Of a stretch of 17,271 bases of DNA, positions 8,059 through 16,152 are shown piece by piece. The position numbers and the translations under genes were made by a program. Numbering within the stretch: position 1 is the stretch's first letter; every line of letters starts with the position of its first letter. Source of the DNA: an uncultured Veillonellaceae bacterium (GTDB lineage: Bacteria > Bacillota > Negativicutes > Veillonellales > Negativicoccaceae); NCBI GenBank assembly GCA_900556745.1, contig USPU01000012.1, positions 1-17,271 of the forward strand, written 5' to 3'. Under the pieces are notes generated by a model that was given only the letters and a program-made list of their open reading frames with translations, was not told the origin of the DNA and ran no database searches.

Positions 8059-8877
8059 TTACGCACCGTTTCGGGGATGTAAAAACGGTGCCAAAACGGC
8101 TGTCAATGTGTACAACGCCAGACCGGTTAAGACAATGGTTCCGCCGGGCGCAAGATCCCATGCGTACGCGCCCCACAGGCCGCACAAGACCATAGAAAGT
8201 GAGTAACCGACCGCAATGGCAGCGGTCTTTTTGAAACCTCGCCGCCATAAATGAGCCGCCGCGACCGGTACAATCATGAGCGCGCTTACAAGTAAAATAC
8301 CTACGATCGACATGCCGATCACTACGACCGCCGCCACCAGCAAGGCGAAAAACATATTCATGCGTTCCAAACGAATCCCGCGCGTATGTGCGATATCCGG
8401 CTGAAAACTGGCCAACAACAGCGGCGTATGAAATTTTCCGAGCAACAAAATGACAATCAATGCAATGATCGCAATCGCTCCAATATTCGCCCAATTGACG
8501 GTTAAAATGCTGCCGAAAAGAAAACTCATCAGACTTGTATTCGGAATCCGTGCAAGCGAACTGCACACGACCGCCAACGCCAAACCGCCGTAGAAAAACA
8601 ACGCCAACCCCATATCGCCGTATTGCAGATGCTTGCGTCGCACGATTTCAATACCGCCTGCGGCGGCGAGCGTCAAAATGACCGCGCCGATCGCGGGATT
8701 AATGCCGAGCAACGCGCTTCCCGTCACACCGGCAAAGGCGATATGCCCCAAACCGTCTCCCAAAAGCGACTGCCGCCGGATCACGACAAACATCCCGACT
8801 AAAGGACAAAGTAACGCGACAATAAGACCGGCCAAAAATGCGCGCTGCATAAATTCGTAACTGAGCATTTCCATCAT
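8059..8877 (-). CDS. Zinc/manganese-type ABC transporter permease (ZnuB/MntB family)
   Basis: This 272-residue polytopic membrane protein belongs to the ABC-3 (metal) permease family. The N-terminal segment LLCPLVGMFVVIRRQSLLGDGLGHIAFAGV is characteristic, with the SLLGDGLGHIAFAG block matching the S-L-x-D-x-x-SHA-x-x-G region of ZnuB/MntB/TroC. Several further hydrophobic helices follow, including the conserved MSIVGILLVSALMIVPVAAA. The substrate is Zn, Mn or Fe, not resolvable here. Its ATG overlaps the ATPase stop (GGATGATGG), with GGAGGT six bases before. The matching metal-binding lipoprotein (ZnuA-like) is not in the window. Confidence 0.9.
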   Translation of the reverse strand: MMEMLSYEFMQRAFLAGLIVALLCPLVGMFVVIRRQSLLGDGLGHIAFAGVTGSALLGINPAIGAVILTLAAAGGIEIVRRKHLQYGDMGLALFFYGGLALAVVCSSLARIPNTSLMSFLFGSILTVNWANIGAIAIIALIVILLLGKFHTPLLLASFQPDIAHTRGIRLERMNMFFALLVAAVVVIGMSIVGILLVSALMIVPVAAAHLWRRGFKKTAAIAVGYSLSMVLCGLWGAYAWDLAPGGTIVLTGLALYTLTAVLAPFLHPRNGA

Positions 8878-9590
8878 CCGACCACCTCCGCCATATGCAT
8901 TCCGGTCGCATGGTTGGTAATAAACTGATGCGGCGGACCGTCATAACAAAGCGTACGGTCGATGCAAAGCACCCGATCGGCATGCGGCAACGCGCGCGCG
9001 ATATCATGCGTCACCATGATGATCGTCGTCTGCTGCTCCGCCTGAATGTTGCTGAGCAAATCCAGCAGCATATTGCCCGCCGTATAGTCGATCCCGCTGG
9101 TCGGCTCATCCAAAAGCAGCAGAGCCGGCCGCGCAGCGATCGCCTGCGCCAGCATGACACGTTGTTGCTGCCCTCCCGACAGATCACCGATGCGCTTATG
9201 TGCCCATTCCGCCATTCCCACTTTCGCAAGCAATGCTTGACGCTGTTCGGTCTGTTCGGCATGTGAAATCTCGGTTCCCCAAAAGCCGAGATCGACCACC
9301 TCATTCACCGTCGCGGGAAACGAAGCCGTATTTTGATTATAATGCTGAGGAACAAAACCGATACCGCCGGCGCGTTGCCAAGCCTGCGGCGATTGGCCGG
9401 CAATCGTAAGCGTTCCCTCGGCCGGCGTCAGGAGTCCCGCCAACAACCGCAGCAACGTTGTTTTCCCCGCGCCGTTCGGACCGACGATTAAAGTAAATCC
9501 GCCGTGCGCCAGCGTAAAGTTAATGGCGTTAAATACCGGCTCTTTGTCGTACCAAAATGCCAGGTTTTGCGCTGTAATCCATTCGTTCAT
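8874..9590 (-). CDS. Zinc/manganese-type ABC transporter ATP-binding protein (ZnuC/MntA family)
   Basis: This 238-residue ABC ATPase energises the neighbouring permease. Walker A GPNGAGKTT is at residues 37-45, the Q-loop in GFVPQHYNQN at about 79-87, the signature LSGGQQQR at 137-144, Walker B LLLLDEP at 157-163, and the H-loop histidine (VTHD) at 195. The segment FPATVNEVVDLG is typical of metal-uptake ATPases. It starts 53 bases after the NlpC/P60 stop, behind a terminator. AAGGA lies 11 bases ahead of the ATG, and no clear promoter is visible in the short gap. All motifs are intact. Confidence 0.93.
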   Translation of the reverse strand: MNEWITAQNLAFWYDKEPVFNAINFTLAHGGFTLIVGPNGAGKTTLLRLLAGLLTPAEGTLTIAGQSPQAWQRAGGIGFVPQHYNQNTASFPATVNEVVDLGFWGTEISHAEQTEQRQALLAKVGMAEWAHKRIGDLSGGQQQRVMLAQAIAARPALLLLDEPTSGIDYTAGNMLLDLLSNIQAEQQTTIIMVTHDIARALPHADRVLCIDRTLCYDGPPHQFITNHATGMHMAEVVG

Positions 9591-9620
9591 TATCTGATCG
9601 ATCCTTCAAATGTTTATTTC

Positions 9621-9645
9621 ATAAAAAAAGAGGCTTGCGCCTCTT
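9621..9645 (-). terminator. Intrinsic terminator of the NlpC/P60 gene
   Basis: The minus strand reads AAGAGGC-GCAA-GCCTCTT followed by T residues: a 7-bp stem, a 4-base loop and a strong U-tract. The stem begins within the stop codon region of the wall-hydrolase gene (stop at 9644-9646). It separates that transcript from the metal ABC transporter genes. Confidence 0.9.
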
Positions 9646-10303
9646 AGATTAACCGTTTTGCCCCCACATAGCAATCGCTCCAGTAGCCCTCCGCCAAGCT
9701 GTCGATGACTACGCCGCGACTCGATGTAGAACTGATAAAGCGATCGCCTCCCAGGTAAATACCCGAGTGCGATACACCGTCCGTATATGTCGAGAAAAAG
9801 ACCAGATCACCCGGCTGCATTTGACTGCGACTCACGCTACGCCCCATGTGGTATTGTTCATCGGCCGACCGCGGCAATACCAGTCCGGCCGCTTTGGCAG
9901 CAAACTGAACGAATCCCGAGCAATCAAAACCGCTGGGAGTAGAACCTCCAAAAAGATACGGCACACCGATACATTCCTGCGCTACGGAGATCAGTCGCCG
10001 CACCAACATCGTCGAAAAATCGCCGCGGCTGGTAGGTATATCACGGCTCAACAACGCGCGGTAGGTAGCCGGGCCGACCAAACCGTCCGCTTCCAAACCA
10101 TGCGCCGCCTGAAATTCTCGAATCGCATCTTCCGTTGCCGGACCGTATACGCCGTCCGCGTCCAAATGATACCCTAGCGTTCCCAAACGATGCTGAATCG
10201 TCGAGATATCTTCGCCGATATCTCCCGGATGATAGGTAGCGCCCACCGCCATCGGTACTACCAAAAACATCGCCATACAAGCCCAGTGTCGTATTCTCGT
10301 CAT
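9644..10303 (-). CDS. Secreted NlpC/P60 cell-wall endopeptidase with peptidoglycan-binding domain
   Basis: This 219-residue secreted hydrolase is predicted to cut peptide bonds in peptidoglycan stems. In order: a signal peptide (about residues 1-22, hydrophobic core AMFLVVPMAVGA), a PG_binding_1 domain (about 26-86; DISTIQHRLGTLGYHLDADG, GPATEDAIREFQ, LVGPATYRALL), and an NlpC/P60 domain (about 100-219). The catalytic Cys128 is in GFDCSGFVQ and His179 in VSHSGIYLG. The third polar residue, usually His/Asn/Gln, falls in FISSTSSRG and is apparently Ser. The ATG at 10303 is preferred over 10306 because GGAAGG stands seven bases before it. A c-di-AMP riboswitch lies directly upstream and a terminator directly downstream. 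It is probably regulated by c-di-AMP, as in other Firmicutes wall-hydrolase genes. Confidence 0.93.
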   Translation of the reverse strand: MTRIRHWACMAMFLVVPMAVGATYHPGDIGEDISTIQHRLGTLGYHLDADGVYGPATEDAIREFQAAHGLEADGLVGPATYRALLSRDIPTSRGDFSTMLVRRLISVAQECIGVPYLFGGSTPSGFDCSGFVQFAAKAAGLVLPRSADEQYHMGRSVSRSQMQPGDLVFFSTYTDGVSHSGIYLGGDRFISSTSSRGVVIDSLAEGYWSDCYVGAKRLI

Positions 10304-10314
10304 CATGCTCCCTT

Positions 10315-10418
10315 CCGCCTGCGAGGTTAGCTGCCGGGTTCGGCCAAGAGCTGACCGTCTTTTGCAAGATACACCCCGAAAACATTTGGTTCCCCCGCGC
10401 GCATATGCGCTTCGGCAC
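10315..10418 (-). promoter_or_regulatory. ydaO/yuaA-type cyclic di-AMP riboswitch
   Basis: Between the glycosyltransferase stop and the NlpC/P60 start, the minus strand carries the consensus blocks of the ydaO aptamer in order: TGCCGAA, a GCGCATATGCGC hairpin (P2), GGGGGAACCA, CGGGGTGTATC, a short CTT-GCAA-AAG hairpin, GGTC...GGCC, and the highly characteristic CCGAACCCGGCAGCTAACC followed by CTCGCAGGCG. TGCC near 10417-10414 can pair with GGCG near 10320-10317 to close P1. This family binds two c-di-AMP molecules and typically switches off wall-hydrolase and potassium/osmolyte genes. There is no terminator between the aptamer and the ATG. The ribosome binding site GGAAGGGAG abuts the 3' strand of P1, so control at translation is the likely mode (inference). 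Confidence 0.92.
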
Positions 10419-10435
10419 ACCCTTGTGTCTTGTCG

Positions 10436-11383
10436 TTAATGTCTCGTTTTCTGATTCACCGTACCGCGCAACCAATACAGAGGTCGATCCTTTACCTCCG
10501 CAAAAATGCGCCCGATATACTCACCGATAATTCCCAAAAAGATCAACTGCAAGCCGCCGAAAAGTAACATCATCACAGCAAGCGTGGCCCAACCGGGAAC
10601 CGCTTCCAGGAAATAATACTTAATCAACAGCACATAGATGATCAAAAGCAAGCTGCCGATGCCTGACAACACTCCCACATAAAGAGCCATGCGCAGCGGC
10701 AACGTCGAATATGAAGTAATTCCGTCCAAGGCAAACCGCACCATCTTGCGCAACGAAAATTTACTTTCGCCGGCATAGCGCGCTGGTGCACGGAATGTAA
10801 TTTGCGTTTGCCGATAACCGATATCGCTCACCAGGCCGCGAATAAATCGCGCCTTTTCGCGAAACAGCAACAAACTGTCCGCCACTTTGCGATCAATCAG
10901 GCGAAAATCGGAACCGCCTTCGGTAATCTGCACTTGGGAAATAGAATTAATAAAACGATAATAGAGTTTCGATGTCCATTTTTTGAACGCACCGACATTG
11001 GCGGTCGAAAGCCGTACCGTCTGTACCACTTCATAACCGTCATACCATTTATCCAGCAGGTCCGGTATCATCGTCGGCGGATGCTGCATGTCTCCATCCA
11101 TGGTAACCACCGCATCGCCGCGGGCATGATCCAAGCCGCAGGTAAGTGCGGTTTGATGTCCGAAATTGCGTGCCAAAATAAAAGCTGTCACGCGAGCATC
11201 CCGTTCCGCAAGCTCCGTTAAAATCAACGGTGTGCGATCACTTGAGCCGTCATCGATAAATAAAAACTCAAATGATTCATCACGATGCGCAACCACTTCG
11301 CATAACGCATCGTAAAAGTGCAATATATTGTCCTCTTCATTGAAAAAAGGAACAACGATTGAAATCAGCATTTCTACCACCAA
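10436..11383 (-). CDS. Family 2 glycosyltransferase, polyprenyl-phosphate sugar transferase (GtrB/ArnC/CsbB-like)
   Basis: This membrane enzyme is predicted to transfer a sugar from a nucleotide donor to undecaprenyl phosphate for envelope glycosylation. The GT-A domain has the N-terminal strand SIVVPFFNEED, FIDDGSSD at residues 42-49, the metal/nucleotide motif MDGDMQHPP at 95-103, and GGSDFRLIDRK at 156-165. Two C-terminal transmembrane helices follow at about 232-255 and 265-290, ending in IIGEYIGRIFAEVKDRPLY, typical of the DPM1/GtrB/ArnC group. The sugar is unknown. The start is TTG at 11383 or GTG at 11380 rather than ATG 11371, because GAAGGAG is 6 and 9 bases from the first two but 18 from the ATG. 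Its stop lies 18 bases before the riboswitch aptamer. Confidence 0.9.
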   Translation of the reverse strand: MVVEMLISIVVPFFNEEDNILHFYDALCEVVAHRDESFEFLFIDDGSSDRTPLILTELAERDARVTAFILARNFGHQTALTCGLDHARGDAVVTMDGDMQHPPTMIPDLLDKWYDGYEVVQTVRLSTANVGAFKKWTSKLYYRFINSISQVQITEGGSDFRLIDRKVADSLLLFREKARFIRGLVSDIGYRQTQITFRAPARYAGESKFSLRKMVRFALDGITSYSTLPLRMALYVGVLSGIGSLLLIIYVLLIKYYFLEAVPGWATLAVMMLLFGGLQLIFLGIIGEYIGRIFAEVKDRPLYWLRGTVNQKTRH

Positions 11384-11389
11384 ACACTA

Positions 11390-11396
11390 CTCCTTC
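11390..11396 (-). promoter_or_regulatory. Ribosome binding site that sets a non-ATG start for the glycosyltransferase
   Basis: GAAGGAG on the minus strand lies 6 nt before TTG (11383), 9 nt before GTG (11380) and 18 nt before the first ATG (11371). Spacing favours one of the two non-ATG codons. Confidence 0.6.
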
Positions 11397-11399
11397 TTT

Positions 11400-11405
11400 A
11401 TTTTA
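11400..11405 (-). promoter_or_regulatory. Possible extended -10 element for the glycosyltransferase
   Basis: The minus strand reads TATGGTAAAATAAAG. TAAAAT with a preceding TGG resembles the TGGTATAAT boxes upstream of alaS and of the solute-binding protein. No good -35 is present. It is very close to the ribosome binding site, so the leader would be about 10 nt or less. Confidence 0.35.
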
Positions 11406-11479
11406 CCATACGCGAGAGGACCGCGCCACTGCGACAACTGCAACTGCAGACAGCTTCTTATTGAGCGCCGAACCACTCC

Positions 11480-13669
<2,190 letters not shown>

Positions 13670-14281
13670 GCAAAATCTCCCCTTTTATGATTTCTTTTTC
13701 CCCGCGGCGAATCCGTTCCAAGGTGTCATCGGGCAAGTACGTTCGCCAAAATGCTTGCCGTTCCGCAGATTGCGGCAACAGTTCCCTTACCTTTTGCCGC
13801 AACGGCGCAAGTTCCGCGGCAAACGCGCCGATATCCGCGTATTGTTTCTCCAAATCCCGCATGAGCAGCATGACAAGTCGCGGCATCGCACCGCGAGATG
13901 TTACCGTTCCGGTAAGGCTGCCGCTTTCCCAGTTAGCCGGCAGCATCAGATCCCCCTCGGCGGCATTGACCGCATCGTTAAGCCACGCTCCTTTGGCGTG
14001 CGCCGCGGTTTTTACCAATGCGCTGACTTGCGCCCCTGCAGCGGAAATGACGATATCACCTTGTTGCACGTCGTCCGCCGCAAACGTCCGCGGATACCAG
14101 ATGAGTTGACCGGCCTCATGCCAATCCCGAATCGTCGGTTCCGCCGTCGGCGCAATCACAATGACCGTCTGCGCCCGCCCCATTACTTTGCGCAGTTTGC
14201 GAACCGCCACCGGTCCCGCCCCTACGCAAACAACGCGACGATGTGTCACATCCAACACCGCCGTCAGGTCGTTATGTTTCA

Positions 14282-14494
14282 TTATTGCGCCGCTGCCGCG
14301 TCGAAACCGATATCCTCTACGGCAGCGCAAAGCGCCTCTACATCGGTTTTGGTTTCCTCAAAATCAACGTCCGTCATGCCGGTGGCTAAGTCCACCGCGA
14401 CATCATGCACGCCATCGACACCACGTAATGTCTTCGTTACCGATTGCACGCAATTTTCGCAGCTCATACCTGTCACTTTCAATCTTGTCTTCAT
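14282..14494 (-). CDS. Heavy-metal-associated (HMA) domain protein, CopZ-like
   Basis: This 70-residue single-domain protein has the HMA βαββαβ pattern. The metal-binding motif GMSCENC (Cys12, Cys15) is at the N-terminus, followed by SVTKTLRGVDGVHDVAVDL and AVEDIGFDA. Such proteins carry Cu(I) or another soft metal to P-type ATPases or regulators. The ATG at 14494 is chosen over an upstream in-frame start (14512) because it overlaps the Nudix stop as ATGA and has GGAGAGGAG about eight bases ahead. Its stop overlaps the sirC start. There is no copper ATPase or csoR nearby; its partners here are tetrapyrrole genes, so a role in metal supply to that pathway is possible but unproven. Confidence 0.88.
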   Translation of the reverse strand: MKTRLKVTGMSCENCVQSVTKTLRGVDGVHDVAVDLATGMTDVDFEETKTDVEALCAAVEDIGFDAAAAQ

Positions 14495-15132
14495 GGCAAG
14501 TCTCCTCTCCATTGCCGAAAATCAAAGTCAAATGATACCTTCTGTTCCCGACAAATTTGCAAAAAGTTTTTAATGATACGTGCCGTCAATCCCCAAATCG
14601 TAAAGTCACCATAGGTATAAAAATACACATCGTACTTCTGACGGCCGGTCCATCCGGGTACAACGCTTGCGACGCGCTCATAGGGAAAATTTTCTCCCGG
14701 GCGCACGCCGTCCTGCATTTCGACGCGAACGGGTTCGTGTTCCATCAGCCATTGCAGCGGCACTGTAAATACCGCATTCACTTCCGCCGGATTGCAAACG
14801 AATTCCGGTACATCTTCACGGATGGCAAGATATGGCGCTACCATGCGTCCGTTTACCGTATAAGCCAGTAGCAACGCGCCGAGCAACTCCCAGTTTTCCG
14901 AAGGCGTGCCGATTTCTTTCGCCATCTCACGCAGCGCCGTCACACCGGGATGCGCATCATAGGCTTCAATCCTGCCGCCGGGAAAGGATACTTCATTGGG
15001 ATGGGAACGCAAATGAGGATTGCGTAGTTCCAATACCAGGTGCCAGCCGTCATCGGCAGGCACCTGCGGTACGGCGACGGCATATTGTAAGACGCTGCGT
15101 CAATCCGCATGACGCGGTAACGGATTCTTCAC
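14491..15132 (-). pseudogene. Nudix hydrolase (CoA diphosphatase NudL-like), probably inactive
   Basis: CoA-pyrophosphatase-type Nudix proteins split CoA into phosphopantetheine and 3',5'-ADP. The hallmark NPHLRSHPNEVSFPGGRIE, then YDAHPGVTALRE, is clear. Two lesions are seen. First, the likely start is GTG 15132 (GGGGAAGA ahead), but after VKNPLPRHAD comes TGA (15100-15102) before RSVLQYAVAVPQVP; CGA to TGA would explain it. The next in-frame start, GTG 15063, would remove the first strand of the fold. Second, the Nudix box reads REMAKEIG where the family has REaxEEIG. The lysine codon (14917-14919) replaces a metal-binding glutamate and needs one G to A change. The C-terminal part (WTGRQKYDVYFYTYGDFTIWGLTA) is normal. 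If GTG 15063 is used the gene would encode a shortened 190-residue protein. Confidence 0.7.
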
Positions 15133-15198
15133 GATTCTTCCCCGAGTTCTTTATTATTGCATTACTCGCAATGAGCTATGCCCAACTTGCTTGCATCC

Positions 15199-16152
15199 TT
15201 AACGCAAACGTACCTTTGTTGTTTCCGTCGCGGTTTTAGCTTCATCATCGAAAAGCGCTTCGACAAATTCTTGCGCGCGAAACGGTTGCAAGTCGTCAAC
15301 GCCTTCACCGAGTCCTACCCATTTCACCGGCACGCCGATTTCCTCCTTGACGGAAATCACGACGCCGCCTTTCGCGGTACCGTCCAGTTTGGTGAGTACA
15401 ACGCCCGTGAGCGGTACGGATTGACCGAATACTTTCGCCTGACTCACTGCATTTTGTCCGGTCGTAGCGTCAAGTACCAACCAGGTTTGGTGCGGCGCAT
15501 CCGGCACCAACTTGGCCGCGACACGACTGATTTTAGCGAGTTCTCCCATTAAATTCACTTTGGTATGCAAACGTCCGGCGGTATCGATCAATACGACATC
15601 GCTTTTGCGCGCCAACGCCGCTTCCAACGCATCATAAACGACCGCGGCGGGATCTGCTCCTTCCTGATGTTTGACAATCGGTACTCCGACACGCTCCGCC
15701 CAAATCGTCAGCTGTTCGGACGCGGCGGCGCGGAACGTGTCGCCGGCCGCCAGTAAAACTTTTTTACCGGCGTTTTTATAGTATTGCGCCAACTTGCCGA
15801 TACTCGTTGTCTTACCGACGCCGTTGACGCCGACAATTAAAATGACCTCCGGCGAATGCGGCAGCGCGGCGGGATCATTATCCACCGCAAGCCATGTTTC
15901 CATCGTTTTGGCGAGGAAGGGCATGACTTCTTTCGTGCTGTGAATTTCGCCTTCTTTTACCGCGGTGCGAATTTCACCGAGCAAATAGTCGGTCGCCGTC
16001 ACGCCGAGATCACCGGTCAGCATGACGGCTTCCAAATCGTCTAAAAATTCTTCGTCGATTTCGTCATAGCCGATAACCAACGTTTCCATATTTTTGACAA
16101 AACTTTTTTTCGTGCGTTCTAAGCCGGCACGGACTTTATCCAAAAAGCTCAT
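15199..16152 (-). CDS. ftsY: FtsY, signal recognition particle receptor GTPase
   Basis: FtsY docks SRP-ribosome complexes at the membrane. This is a 317-residue NG-domain protein without a long acidic A domain. The N domain (about residues 1-95) is followed by GTPase motifs: G1 GVNGVGKTT at 108-116, DTFRAAA at 138-144, G3 DTAGR at 190-194, DATTGQNA at 228-235, and TKLDGTAKGG at 254-263. LGEGVDDLQPF at 281-291 is typical of FtsY. The ATG overlaps the smc stop (ATGA). The stop is 67 bases before the predicted Nudix start, and no clear terminator separates them. Confidence 0.97.
   Translation of the reverse strand: MSFLDKVRAGLERTKKSFVKNMETLVIGYDEIDEEFLDDLEAVMLTGDLGVTATDYLLGEIRTAVKEGEIHSTKEVMPFLAKTMETWLAVDNDPAALPHSPEVILIVGVNGVGKTTSIGKLAQYYKNAGKKVLLAAGDTFRAAASEQLTIWAERVGVPIVKHQEGADPAAVVYDALEAALARKSDVVLIDTAGRLHTKVNLMGELAKISRVAAKLVPDAPHQTWLVLDATTGQNAVSQAKVFGQSVPLTGVVLTKLDGTAKGGVVISVKEEIGVPVKWVGLGEGVDDLQPFRAQEFVEALFDDEAKTATETTKVRLR

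Noticed and set aside
8021..8566. 181-codon open frame on the minus strand
   Set aside because: It is an alternative frame inside the metal ABC permease. The 8059-8877 frame has the family motifs and the coupled start.
10400..10412. Palindrome GCGCATATGCGC as a repressor operator
   Set aside because: It sits exactly where the P2 hairpin of the c-di-AMP riboswitch is expected, which explains the symmetry.
15159..15181. Hairpin (GCATAGCTC ... GAGTAATGC) after ftsY as a terminator
   Set aside because: The stem has a mismatch and a wobble, and is followed by AATAATAAAG rather than a U-tract. Termination is not supported.
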